A stretch of 64,000 bases of DNA from Flectobacillus sp. BAB-3569 (GTDB taxonomy: Bacteria; Bacteroidota; Bacteroidia; Cytophagales; Spirosomataceae): positions 124,001-188,000 of the forward strand of contig NZ_NJFZ01000012.1 of the NCBI RefSeq assembly GCF_002270355.1, read 5' to 3'. Position numbers and translations under genes: made by a program. Positions 54,213 through 63,878 of this stretch are shown piece by piece (the stretch's first letter is position 1; every line of letters starts with the position of its first letter). A model generated the notes under the pieces. The model was not told the DNA's origin and did no database searches. It saw only the letters and a program-made list of their open reading frames with translations.

Positions 54213-57200
54213 ATGCGAATCACTTTGACCCAGCTATTGCTGTCGTTTGTGTTTTGTGGGATAACCCTAGCAAACGATGCTTTTTCTCAAGAGGTACTCA
54301 ACAAGAGTATTTCTCTGAAACCAGAAACAATCACAGTTAAAAGAGCTTTAACGCAAATCGAAAGACTTGCTGACGTAAAATTTATTTACAGTCCAAATTT
54401 GATTCAATCAGAGAGAAAAGTAAACCTTTCTTTCGACAATAACCGTTTGTCAACGATTCTTAATGAATTTTTGACTCCTTTAAATATTTCTTATGAAGTC
54501 GTTGGTAACAGAATCGTACTTAGTAAAAAGGAAATAGAAATTGTTCCTCAAGCGACTAATACGAAAGAACTCCCAAACGTAATAAACGCCGATATAAACG
54601 TAACAGGACAAGTAACTGACGAAAAAGGTCAGCCTTTGACTGGGGTATCGGTGTTGGTAAAAGGTAGTACAAGAGGAACTACATCAGATGGATCTGGTAA
54701 TTTTAAAATTGCAGTGCCAGATAACGATGCGGTATTAGTTTTTTCATTTGTTGGGTATAAAAAGCAAGAAGTGAGTGTGGCTGGTCGAAGCAAAATCATG
54801 CTTTCTCTACAACCTGAAAACCAAAACTTAGAAGAGGTTGTGGTTGTAGGTTATGGTACACAGTCTCGTAAAAACTTGGTTTCTGCGGTAACTACCATTA
54901 AGCCTGAAGACCTAAACAAAGGGGCTATTTCAGATGTTGGACAGTTGCTCCAAGGTAAAGTGCCAGGCTTAAATATTACTCGTAGTGGCGATCCAAACCG
55001 TTCTGCGGCTATTATTTTACGTGGTGCCTCCACACTTCGTGACGGAGCGCAATCACCACTTTTTGTAATTGATGGTGTGCCTGGTGCAGATATTTCACTC
55101 ATTGCTCCAGATGATATCGCTACTATGGATGTATTGAAAGATGCCGCTGCAACGGCTATTTATGGTAACCGTGCTTCAAATGGTGTGATTATGGTTACTA
55201 CTAAGCGTGCCAATAAAGGACAAATGCAGGTGTCTTATGGAGCATATATGGCAGTTGATAAAGTTTCGAATAAATATGAAATGATGGATGCCAATCAGTT
55301 GAAATCTTTTCTTTCTGCCAATGGACAGGCTTTAACTGCCGACGACGACAAGGGAGCTAATACCAACTGGCAAGATGCAGTACAACGTCGCGAAGCATTT
55401 TCCCAAAACCATAATTTATCTTTTGGTGGTGGAACAGAAAATACAGTCTATAATGCCAGTATCAACTATTTCAACCAACAAGGTATCATAAAATCTTCTG
55501 GATTGAGCCGTGTGGTTGCTCGTTTGTCGATTGAGCAAAAAGCAATGAATGATAAATTGAAATTCGGCTTGTCTGTAACCAACTCTATGAGTGACGCTGA
55601 TTGGGTTCCGTATAGAAATACCGTGCTTGCACAAATGTTGACGTATTTACCGACTTCGCCAATTAAAAATCCTAATGGTACTTGGTTCGATAACTTCAAC
55701 AAAAGTAGTTATTATAATCCTGTTTCATTAATTGAAAATGGTACTGAAAAATTGAAATACAAAAGTCTCATTGGTACATTCTTCACACAGGTGAAATTAC
55801 CTTTCGGACTAACGTATGATTTGAAACTTTCTTATCAAAGTTTTCAAACCAACTATGGGGCATATTACAACAGTTATTATACACAATACTACAACAATAT
55901 CAGAAGCACGCCAGAACCCCCAGGTAACCCATCTTTCATAAATTTGGTTGGTACAAATGGTTTTGCTACCCGCAACTCATACGAGAATCGTCAGAATCTA
56001 CTAGAAACTTACTTGACTTGGGATAGACAATTCGGTGATCATTCCATCAACGCTGTTCTAGGTTATTCTTGGCAAGAAAGTATCAACGGAGATGGTTTTC
56101 AGGCAACAAGTACCAACTTCCCAGTAGATGCAGTCAGTTATAACAATCTTGGTATGGGTAACCCATACGCTATCCCTTCTTTCCGTGTAAACTACGGAGG
56201 CGATAACTATCAACAGGTGCGTTTGATTTCTGATTTTGCTCGTTTGAACTATAATTTCAAAAACAAATATTTGTTACAGGCTTCTGTTCGTCGTGATGGT
56301 TCGTCTGTTTTTGGAACCAATAAACGTTGGGGGTATTTCCCATCAGTTGGTTTGGCTTGGCGTGTAGACAATGAGTCGTTTATGGAAAATCAGAAGATTT
56401 TTGATGAACTCAAATTGCGTGTAAGTTATGGGGTAACAGGTAACTCTTTGGGTTTCAGTCCTTATACTACCAAATTGATTTATGGAAATGTTGGTACATT
56501 TTACTACAACGGAACACAACAATCTGCCATTGGTGCTTTACAAAATGAAAATCCTGATTTAGGTTGGGAAAAAACAGCTACAGCCAATATAGGAGTTGAT
56601 TTTGCTGTGGTAAAAGGAAAAGTGAGCGGTAGTTTGGAGGTTTATGACAAAACTACTTCTGACCTAATCTGGACTTATCCAGTGAGTACAGTGTTGTATC
56701 CTAATGGTTCATTGACTGCCAATGTAGGTAAAATGAGCAACAAAGGTGCAGAGTTAACGGTAAATGTAGCTGCTGTTAGAACAAAACATTTTTCATGGAA
56801 TACAACTTTGAACTTGGCACATAACCGCAACAAAATTGAAAGCCTGTCAAACTCTACCCTCAAAACAGATTCTGTAAAGATTGTACAGCCAGATGGCGGA
56901 GGTCAAACAGGTGAAACAGTACAAGTTATCGTGGCTGGTATGCCTATCGGTCAGTTTTATACGTACGAATACGCTGGAAAAAATGCCAATGGTATTTCAC
57001 AATACTACAAAGCAAACGGCGAGTTGACAACCCGTCCTGAGATTGGTAAAGACTACCGTATGCTCGGAAACGCTCAACCAAAATTGTTGTTAGGATGGAC
57101 AAACTCGTTTACCTACAAAAATTTTGATTTGAATGTATTCTTCCGTTCGGTGATTGGGAATAAAATCATGAACGTAACCCGTGCAGATTTGTTTAGACCA

Positions 57201-57527
57201 AGCACTGCTCGCTTTACCAATATTCCTGTAGAAGTAGCAGGTGAATCGGCTGCTGATTTCAACTCATACCGCTATTCATCAAGATTTATTGAAGATGGTT
57301 CTTATTTGAGATTGGATAATGCCACTTTAGCCTATACTTTCAAAAATTTAGGAAAAAATTTCAAAAGAGTGAGAGTGTATGGCTCTGTAAATAACCTGTT
57401 TGTCATTACTGGTTATAAAGGAATTGACCCTGAAATCAACCAAGGTGGTCTTGCGCCAGGTGTAGATGCCAATAATTTTTATCCTAAAACTAGAACCTTC
57501 TTAATTGGTGTAAATGCGTCTTTTTAA
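54213..57527 (+). CDS. SusC/RagA-family receptor with STN signalling domain
   Basis: The 1104-residue protein has a signal (MRITLTQLLLSFVFCGITLA), an STN domain (about 38-100; ALTQIERLADVKFIYSPNLI), a regulatory-like domain (about 125-205, GQPLTGVSVLVKGSTRGTTS), the linker NLEEVVVVGYGTQSRKNLVS, a plug (about 225-340, IILRGASTLRDGAQSPLFVI) and a barrel ending FLIGVNASF. STN plus the ECF sigma/FecR genes upstream means that ligand binding should also trigger signalling. The start may be truncated: an ATG at 54172 would join this frame if one A were added, giving a longer N-terminus common in this family. Confidence 0.94.
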   Translation: MRITLTQLLLSFVFCGITLANDAFSQEVLNKSISLKPETITVKRALTQIERLADVKFIYSPNLIQSERKVNLSFDNNRLSTILNEFLTPLNISYEVVGNRIVLSKKEIEIVPQATNTKELPNVINADINVTGQVTDEKGQPLTGVSVLVKGSTRGTTSDGSGNFKIAVPDNDAVLVFSFVGYKKQEVSVAGRSKIMLSLQPENQNLEEVVVVGYGTQSRKNLVSAVTTIKPEDLNKGAISDVGQLLQGKVPGLNITRSGDPNRSAAIILRGASTLRDGAQSPLFVIDGVPGADISLIAPDDIATMDVLKDAAATAIYGNRASNGVIMVTTKRANKGQMQVSYGAYMAVDKVSNKYEMMDANQLKSFLSANGQALTADDDKGANTNWQDAVQRREAFSQNHNLSFGGGTENTVYNASINYFNQQGIIKSSGLSRVVARLSIEQKAMNDKLKFGLSVTNSMSDADWVPYRNTVLAQMLTYLPTSPIKNPNGTWFDNFNKSSYYNPVSLIENGTEKLKYKSLIGTFFTQVKLPFGLTYDLKLSYQSFQTNYGAYYNSYYTQYYNNIRSTPEPPGNPSFINLVGTNGFATRNSYENRQNLLETYLTWDRQFGDHSINAVLGYSWQESINGDGFQATSTNFPVDAVSYNNLGMGNPYAIPSFRVNYGGDNYQQVRLISDFARLNYNFKNKYLLQASVRRDGSSVFGTNKRWGYFPSVGLAWRVDNESFMENQKIFDELKLRVSYGVTGNSLGFSPYTTKLIYGNVGTFYYNGTQQSAIGALQNENPDLGWEKTATANIGVDFAVVKGKVSGSLEVYDKTTSDLIWTYPVSTVLYPNGSLTANVGKMSNKGAELTVNVAAVRTKHFSWNTTLNLAHNRNKIESLSNSTLKTDSVKIVQPDGGGQTGETVQVIVAGMPIGQFYTYEYAGKNANGISQYYKANGELTTRPEIGKDYRMLGNAQPKLLLGWTNSFTYKNFDLNVFFRSVIGNKIMNVTRADLFRPSTARFTNIPVEVAGESAADFNSYRYSSRFIEDGSYLRLDNATLAYTFKNLGKNFKRVRVYGSVNNLFVITGYKGIDPEINQGGLAPGVDANNFYPKTRTFLIGVNASF

Positions 57528-57599
57528 AAGAAAATCCCCTGTTTTACTTTTAAAATTTACACAGTAAAAGTTTTAGGTTCAATTCAAATTTTGAAAACG

Positions 57600-59183
57600 A
57601 TGAAAAGATTTTTAAATATATTTATTCTATTTTTTGGTGCAATCGGGCTGTATTCCTGCCATGATTTGGATGTACCAGTAACTACTCAGCTAACCCCTGA
57701 CGTATTTCCTCAAACTACCGCTCAGTTTGTTCAGGCTGCAGGGCCAACCTACAATAGTTTTCGTCAAAGCTTTGCTGTAGAGTATTGGTTTTTACAGTCT
57801 TTGAGTACCGATGAGGCCATTTTACCAGCTCGTGGTGGTAACTGGTATGATGGTGGCAGATATGAACAACACCATAAACATACGTGGAATCGTGACAATG
57901 CGCACGTTCAAGGGGCTTGGAACTGGTTAACCTCAACCATTTCAATCAGTAACCAAAATATATTCTTGATTTCTAAGGCTGCCGAATCTGACGCCAAAAA
58001 GACGTCAATCGCCGAATTGAGAACGATGCGTGCGATGTGCTATTTTATGATGATGGATTTGTGGGGCAATGTACCTGTTACCACACAGTTTGGCGATACC
58101 ACAACAGCCAAAACTACGGCGCGTGCAGATGTGTTTAAGTTCATTGAAAAAGAGCTGAATGAAAGTATCCCAACGTTGAGCGAAACTGTTGGACAAGAAA
58201 CCTATGGTCGCCCAACTAAGTTTACGGCGTATGCGATTTTGGCAAAAATGTATTTGAATGCTGAGGTTTACACTGGTACAGCTCGCTGGAACGACGCCAT
58301 TGCGGCTTGTGATAAAATCATCAGCTCTGGAAAGTTTGCACTAGAGTCAGACTACAGAAAAATGTTTTTTATCAATAACGGTCCGCAAATTAAAGAATTT
58401 ATTTATGCCATTCCTTATGATGCTTCTGCTCCGAATGGTTACATGTTCTATGCGCGTTATGCCTTGCCAAGATCCTTGAGAGCGAAATATAGTCTGCCTT
58501 TTACGCCTAGTGCTGCTTGTAGTACTTTACCTGAGTTTTATGCGTATTTCAACGATTCAAAAGACGTAAGAAATCAGCAATGGATTACAGGAAAACAATT
58601 TGACTATAAAGGTAATCCAGTAATGGTGAGCACGACAAAACAAGGTTTTGACGAAGACTACAAAGGTGCTGATGCTTCTGCTACGCTAAATTATCAGGTG
58701 GAAATTACACCAAATGTAGTAATTAAAAATGCGGCAAGTTTCGACCTTGGCAATGACGAAAAAGCTTGGAATATGGGTTATAGAAATAACAAATTTTACT
58801 GTGACTCAACTTCCGCTACTCGTAATCAAAATAATGATGTTCCAATTTTCAGATATGCTGATGTACTATTGATGAAGGCAGAGGCAATTTTAAGAGGAGG
58901 AACTGCCACCAATGGACAGACTGCTTTAAGTTTGGTGAATGAGGTTCGCGCAAAACGTACTACTTCTCCTGCTTGGACATCTGTGAGTTTACAAACTTTA
59001 TACGAAGAGCGTGCTCGTGAGTTTACTTGGGAGACATGGCACCGCAATGACATGATTCGTTTTGGAAAATATGAGGATAAATGGGGTGTGAAAACAGATA
59101 GTGATATTCGTAAACGTCTCTTCCCGATTCCAACAAATGCCTTGCAAGTCAACAGATTACTTACCCAAAATCCGGGGTATTAA
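57600..59183 (+). CDS. RagB/SusD-family lipoprotein
   Basis: From the ATG at 57600 the protein has 527 residues and the lipoprotein signal MKRFLNIFILFFGAIGLYSC (Cys20). A TTG at 57591 is a possible but weaker start. Family landmarks are SIAELRTMRAMCYFMMMDLWGNVPV, PIFRYADVLLMKAEAILRGG, LYEERAREFTWETWHRNDMI and the tail LLTQNPGY. It is the surface glycan-binding partner of the STN-SusC protein, 72 bases upstream. Its stop codon lies inside the terminal repeat of a MITE-like element. Confidence 0.93.
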   Translation: MKRFLNIFILFFGAIGLYSCHDLDVPVTTQLTPDVFPQTTAQFVQAAGPTYNSFRQSFAVEYWFLQSLSTDEAILPARGGNWYDGGRYEQHHKHTWNRDNAHVQGAWNWLTSTISISNQNIFLISKAAESDAKKTSIAELRTMRAMCYFMMMDLWGNVPVTTQFGDTTTAKTTARADVFKFIEKELNESIPTLSETVGQETYGRPTKFTAYAILAKMYLNAEVYTGTARWNDAIAACDKIISSGKFALESDYRKMFFINNGPQIKEFIYAIPYDASAPNGYMFYARYALPRSLRAKYSLPFTPSAACSTLPEFYAYFNDSKDVRNQQWITGKQFDYKGNPVMVSTTKQGFDEDYKGADASATLNYQVEITPNVVIKNAASFDLGNDEKAWNMGYRNNKFYCDSTSATRNQNNDVPIFRYADVLLMKAEAILRGGTATNGQTALSLVNEVRAKRTTSPAWTSVSLQTLYEERAREFTWETWHRNDMIRFGKYEDKWGVKTDSDIRKRLFPIPTNALQVNRLLTQNPGY

Positions 59184-59863
59184 GTAATCGAGCACAATTA
59201 GATTTAAGTTATGTGTTTAGGGACAAGGCAACAGGCACAAGGCAAAGAGTGTTAAAAAGTTTTTTATTCACGATAGATATGTTTTTGCCGAATGCCCAAA
59301 GCTGAAAGCCAAAGGCTCAAAAATTAAATTTTATTTTGCCCACCTACTTAAGTTAGTGGGCAAAATAGAATTTAATTTTTGTGCCCAAGGCATTCAGGTA
59401 TCAGCTTTCGGCGGTGGGCTTTGTAAAAAAGCATGGCTGTGGTTAATAAAAACATTTTAACACTCTGTGCCTGTTGCCTTGTCCCTAAACACATAACTTA
59501 AATCTTATTCTGCTCGAATACTTAAGTTAGCACGCAAAATAATATTTAATTTTTGAACTTTCGTTTTTCAGCTCAGGGCATTCGAAAAAAGCGTATCTAT
59601 CGTCACTAAAAAACATATTTAAACTCTTTGCCTAGTGCCTGTTGCCTTGTGCCTAAAACACAAAAATTAAATCTAATTCTGCACGATTACTTAAGTTAGT
59701 AGGCAAAATAGAATTTAATTTTTGAGCTTTCGGCTTTCGGCTCTGAGCATTCGGTAAAATATATCTATCGTTACTAAAAAACATTTTAACACTCTTTGCC
59801 TTGTGCCTGTTGCCTTGTCCCTAAAATGAAAATCTTAAATCTTATTTTGTACCAAACCTTAAG
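59180..59863. mobile_element. Array of four MITE-like elements
   Basis: Four copies lie end to end: about 59180-59352, 59347-59526, 59521-59695 and 59690-59863. Neighbours share a single CTTAAG. The first is inverted relative to the other three. Each has imperfect ~29-base terminal inverted repeats (CTTAAGTTAGTGGGCAAAAT against CTTAAGTAATCGTGCAGAAT) and the interior word GCCTTGTGCCTGTTGCCTTG. No open frame is shared. Single copies are at 16830, 18487 and 24854. Confidence 0.82.
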
Positions 59864-60130
59864 TTGGAGGACTGAATTTTGAGGTAGGATTGGAAAGGTA
59901 ATATTTGATTTGGGATTTCTAATGTTTGAAGTAGAAGATAATATAGTAAAAAAAGGAAGTATCCCACCGCAATCCAACATCCACAATCCGAAATGGAAGG
60001 ATTACAATTTAGCTCTAAAATATCAGTATAAATGCGAAATTAAATTTGATAAATTGGAGATGTAAAGTGTTGATAATGTGATTTTTATATTCATAATTCA
60101 CCACTCACAATTCAGCACTAATACCTAGCA

Positions 60131-60169
60131 TACACATTGCCAAAGTCAAAAACTTTGGCAATGTGTGTA
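60131..60169. repeat. Long perfect hairpin upstream of the DUF5009 gene
   Basis: ACACATTGCCAAAG pairs with CTTTGGCAATGTGT around TCAAAAA. No T-run follows, so a terminator is not clear. The rest of 59864-60257 has repeat-like words (CACAATTCAGCACTAAT) and no gene. Confidence 0.6.
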
Positions 60170-60257
60170 ATTGGGGATATGGATAGTCTGATTGAGTAGT
60201 TTTTAAAATAATTTGGTTTTACGTTAAAACAATAACGCACTCATAAGTAGCATATTT

Positions 60258-61382
60258 ATGTTGAAAAAACGACTAGATTCTTTAGATGCCCTACGTGGTT
60301 TTGATATGTTTTGGATTATTGGTGGCGAGGCTTTTATCCATACATGGGCAAGCTATTCGAACTGGCCTCCAGCCGTTTGGATGTCCTCCCAGTTGCATCA
60401 CAGTGATTGGAATGGCTTAACCTTTTACGATTGCATTTTCCCACTTTTTATTTTTATGGCAGGCTTTTCAATGCCTTTGAGTTTTGAAAGCCAGATTCAA
60501 AAATTAAGAGAACTTGCTGATCCCAATCCGCAATCTAAAATCCTAGGGCATTTGCTAAAGCGAACAGTCATTTTGATAATCCTCGGGGTTGTTGTGAATG
60601 GTTTTTTCAAATTTCAAGGCTATGAGAATACTAGAATTGCCAGTGTTCTTGCCCGAATTGCATTAGCTTGTTTGGGAGCTGGGATTTTGGTATTGTATAC
60701 TTCTGTTCGTACCCAAATAGTTGCTTTTACAGGAATTTTATTAGGCTATTTCTTTGTCGTTAGATTTTATCCAGTTCCCGAATTTGGAGTATACAATTTT
60801 ACAAAAGAAGGCAATGTTACTGCCTATTTTGATAGATTGTTTTTACCGGGGAAATTACATAGAAAAGTATATGATCCTGAGGGAATATTATCAACGATTC
60901 CTGCTATTTGTAATGCATTGATGGGAGCTTTTACCGCAAGATTTTTATTGAAAAATCCTCTAAATTTAACTACTAACCGACTTTTAGGGGCTTTAGTGCT
61001 GATAGGATTGGGTCTGGTGGCCTTAGCCGAGCTTTGGGGCTTGTTTTTTCCTATCAACAAAATCGTGTGGACTTCCTCTTTTGTGCTAATCACAGGTGGT
61101 ATAAGTGTTTTACTGTTTGCTTTCTTTTATTGGTTTGTAGATATTTTGGGTTTTAAATCAGTAGTAAAACCTTTTATTTGGATTGGTACCAACTCCATTA
61201 CGATATACTTGGCGGTTCATAATATCATTAATTTTGAGTCGACAGCACATTATTTTTTAGATGGAATCCTACAAAATGCAACAGTGGATGCCCAAAACTT
61301 CGGCATTGCAACAGGCGTTTTGTTTTTACAACTAGCGGGCTTGTATTTTTTGTATAGAAATAAATTATTTTTGAAAATATAG
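60258..61382 (+). CDS. DUF5009/HGSNAT-like membrane acyltransferase
   Basis: The 374-residue protein has about ten membrane helices. RLDSLDALRGFDMFWIIGGE (about 5-24) and NGLTFYDCIFPLFIFMAGFS (about 53-72) are the family signature; the same LDxLRGFD start marks human heparan-alpha-glucosaminide N-acetyltransferase (HGSNAT). It may acetylate glucosamine-bearing sugars in the periplasm using cytoplasmic acetyl-CoA. The next gene encodes GH89 alpha-N-acetylglucosaminidase, so acetylation followed by release is plausible. Bacterial members are poorly studied. Confidence 0.85.
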   Translation: MLKKRLDSLDALRGFDMFWIIGGEAFIHTWASYSNWPPAVWMSSQLHHSDWNGLTFYDCIFPLFIFMAGFSMPLSFESQIQKLRELADPNPQSKILGHLLKRTVILIILGVVVNGFFKFQGYENTRIASVLARIALACLGAGILVLYTSVRTQIVAFTGILLGYFFVVRFYPVPEFGVYNFTKEGNVTAYFDRLFLPGKLHRKVYDPEGILSTIPAICNALMGAFTARFLLKNPLNLTTNRLLGALVLIGLGLVALAELWGLFFPINKIVWTSSFVLITGGISVLLFAFFYWFVDILGFKSVVKPFIWIGTNSITIYLAVHNIINFESTAHYFLDGILQNATVDAQNFGIATGVLFLQLAGLYFLYRNKLFLKI

Positions 61383-61614
61383 GTCATAAGTATTAATACT
61401 GAATTGTGAGTGGAGAATTGTGAATGTAATATTCTAATTATTGAAGCTATTTAAACTTTTCAAAAAACAGATTTTATGGAGTAGAAAAGATTGGATAAAT
61501 AGTATATCGTAGGTGAAATTTTGCTGTAAATTTTTGATTATGAGCACCTTCAAATAACGAATATACTATTAACTAATAACGTCTTCTTAATTACCCAATT
61601 TTAATTAACATAAC

Positions 61615-63813
61615 ATGAAAAAAGTATCTCTAACGTTGTTGGTAAGCTTGTTTTGTATTTTTCAACTATCGGCGCAAATCGATTTAGGAGAGTCTAAAGC
61701 ATTAATTAAAAGAATAATCCCGACCAGAGCCAATTCCTTTGAAGTGGGTTATCTTCCGCAAGAAAACGGAAAGGATGTTTTTGAAATCAGTTCGAAAAAC
61801 GGCAAAATTATCCTTAAAGGAAGTACAGGCGTAAGTATCGCTTCGGCGTTTAATTACTATTTGAATGAATATTGTCATTGCCAAATCACATGGAATGGCT
61901 CCAACTTGGCATTACCAAATGTGTTGCCAACGCTCAAAACTCCCATTAAAAAGAACTCAGATTTTCTTTACAGATACTATCTCAACTATTGTACATTCAA
62001 CTATAGTATGTCATGGTGGGATTGGAAACGTTGGGAAAAAGAAATTGACTGGATGGCGCTTCACGGCATCAATATGCCTTTAGCAATCACTGGCGAAGAA
62101 TATACTTGGTACGAAGTCTACAAGGAAATGGGCTTTAGCGATGATGATTTGAAAGGGTTTTTCTCTGGTCCTGCATATTTTTCATGGTTTTGGATGGGAA
62201 ATCTTGACGGCTGGGGTGGTCCATTGCCTTTGAGCTGGATGAAAAGCCATCATGAATTACAAAAGAAGATAATTCAGCGAGAAAGAGCCTTGGGAATGAA
62301 ACCTGTTTTGCCTGCCTTCACAGGACACGTGCCTGAAGCCTTTAAAAAGCATTTCCCTAAAGCCAAACTCAAAGCTACTAACTGGACCAATGGTTTTGCT
62401 GATACCTATATTCTAGATGCTGAAGACCCACTTTTTGCTGAGCTAGGTAAAAAGTTCTTGCAAAAGCAAACGAAAATGTTTGGTACAGACCATTTTTACT
62501 CTGCTGATACTTTCAACGAAAACGAACCGCCTTCGGATGAACCGGCATTTTTATCAAAACTGAGTGCAAAAGTTTATGAAGGAATGCAGCAAGCCGATCC
62601 CAAAGCCGTATGGGTAATGCAAGCTTGGTTGTTTTATTCTGATAGAAAATTCTGGAAAGAACCACAGGTAAAGGCTCTTTTGGAAGCGGTGCCGAACGAC
62701 AAGATGTTATTGCTAGATTTGGCAACCGAAATTGAACCTGTTTGGAAACGTACTCAAGCCTATTACGGTAAACCTTGGGTTTGGAATATGTTGCATAATT
62801 TTGGGGGCAATGTCAATCTTTTTGGTAGAATTGAAGGAGTTGCCAATGGCCCCATTCAAGCGCTGAATGACCCTAACAAAGGAAATTTACAAGGCTTGGG
62901 TTTAACCATGGAGGCAATTGAGCAAAACCCTGTATTATATGCCTTGACAATGCGCCATGCTTGGGATAGTTCGCCTTTGGATTTAGATCAATGGTTAGAT
63001 GGGTATATCAGAAATCGTTATGGAAAAGTGACGCCAGAAAACCGTGAAGTTTGGCAAATTCTTAAAAAGACTGCCTACAATGGAACAACGATTCGAGATG
63101 GCGCTGAGTCTATTTTGACGGGTCGTCCAACCTTTGATTCAACAACTATTTGGACAAGAACCAAATTGAATTATCCTCCCAAAGAGCTATTGCCAGCATG
63201 GAAATTGATGATAAAGTCTATTACAACGAATGGTTCAAAAGAGGGTTTTCAGTATGATTTAGTTGATATTTCGAGACAGGTACTAGCAAATTATGCCTTG
63301 CCTTTACAGAAAAAATGGGTAACCGCTTACCGAAATAATGATTGGACTAACTTCCAAAAATATGCTCAGGAATATCTGGTTTTGATAGACGATATGGACG
63401 AATTATTGGGAACTCGTCAGGATTTTCTTTTGGGTAAATGGATTAAAGAAGCCCGTGCTTGTGGCTTTACCCCAGCTGAAAAAGACTTGTATGAGCAAAA
63501 TGCCAGAGATTTAATCACGCTTTGGGGTGATGCCAATTCGCCACTACACGAATATTCAAATCGCCAATGGAATGGCTTGATGAAGGATTTTTACAAAGTT
63601 CGTTGGAAAAAATTCTTCGATGCCTTGACTACAGCGCATCAAAAAGGAGAGAAATATCAGCATGACGCATTCGAAAAGGAAATCAAACAATGGGAATGGT
63701 CATGGGTGACTTCACATAAGGATTTTATGGCTACGCCAAAAGGAAGTCCAAATCAAGTAGCTCAAAAACTGTTTGATAAATATTTCTCAAAAATCGAACA
63801 GGCTTACGAATAG
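61615..63813 (+). CDS. Alpha-N-acetylglucosaminidase, GH89 (NAGLU family)
   Basis: The 732-residue protein has a signal peptide (MKKVSLTLLVSLFCIFQLSA), an N-terminal mixed domain (about 22-115), the catalytic TIM barrel (about 118-450) and a helical C-terminal domain. Family landmarks are YRYYLNYCTFNYSMSWWDW, WMALHGINMPLAITGEEY, FTGHVPEAF, DTFNENEPPSDEP with Glu302, and WVWNMLHNFGGN. Glu302 and Glu433 (GLTMEAIEQNP) align by spacing with the human NAGLU catalytic pair Glu316/Glu446. It removes terminal alpha-linked GlcNAc in the periplasm or at the surface, as in heparan or gastric-mucin-type glycans. Confidence 0.93.
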   Translation: MKKVSLTLLVSLFCIFQLSAQIDLGESKALIKRIIPTRANSFEVGYLPQENGKDVFEISSKNGKIILKGSTGVSIASAFNYYLNEYCHCQITWNGSNLALPNVLPTLKTPIKKNSDFLYRYYLNYCTFNYSMSWWDWKRWEKEIDWMALHGINMPLAITGEEYTWYEVYKEMGFSDDDLKGFFSGPAYFSWFWMGNLDGWGGPLPLSWMKSHHELQKKIIQRERALGMKPVLPAFTGHVPEAFKKHFPKAKLKATNWTNGFADTYILDAEDPLFAELGKKFLQKQTKMFGTDHFYSADTFNENEPPSDEPAFLSKLSAKVYEGMQQADPKAVWVMQAWLFYSDRKFWKEPQVKALLEAVPNDKMLLLDLATEIEPVWKRTQAYYGKPWVWNMLHNFGGNVNLFGRIEGVANGPIQALNDPNKGNLQGLGLTMEAIEQNPVLYALTMRHAWDSSPLDLDQWLDGYIRNRYGKVTPENREVWQILKKTAYNGTTIRDGAESILTGRPTFDSTTIWTRTKLNYPPKELLPAWKLMIKSITTNGSKEGFQYDLVDISRQVLANYALPLQKKWVTAYRNNDWTNFQKYAQEYLVLIDDMDELLGTRQDFLLGKWIKEARACGFTPAEKDLYEQNARDLITLWGDANSPLHEYSNRQWNGLMKDFYKVRWKKFFDALTTAHQKGEKYQHDAFEKEIKQWEWSWVTSHKDFMATPKGSPNQVAQKLFDKYFSKIEQAYE

Positions 63814-63838
63814 ATACATTATTCCCTTAAATCTTTTG

Positions 63839-63860
63839 GAGACGTTGCTTGCTACGTCTC
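63839..63860. repeat. Short palindrome, AGACG/CGTCT type
   Basis: GAGACGT and ACGTCTC flank TGCTTGCT. It is one of about eight similar units; others are near 14570, 16197 (worn), 18624, 42802, 43044, 48868 and 49338, often reading AGACGCAAnnnTTGCGTCT and next to CTACT. Confidence 0.5.
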
Positions 63861-63878
63861 TACTAATTTAATTCAATT

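Noticed and set aside
59786-59986. Leftward 66-codon open frame in the repeat array
   Set aside because: It runs through the last MITE-like copy and into AT-rich sequence; no start context or conserved motif supports it.
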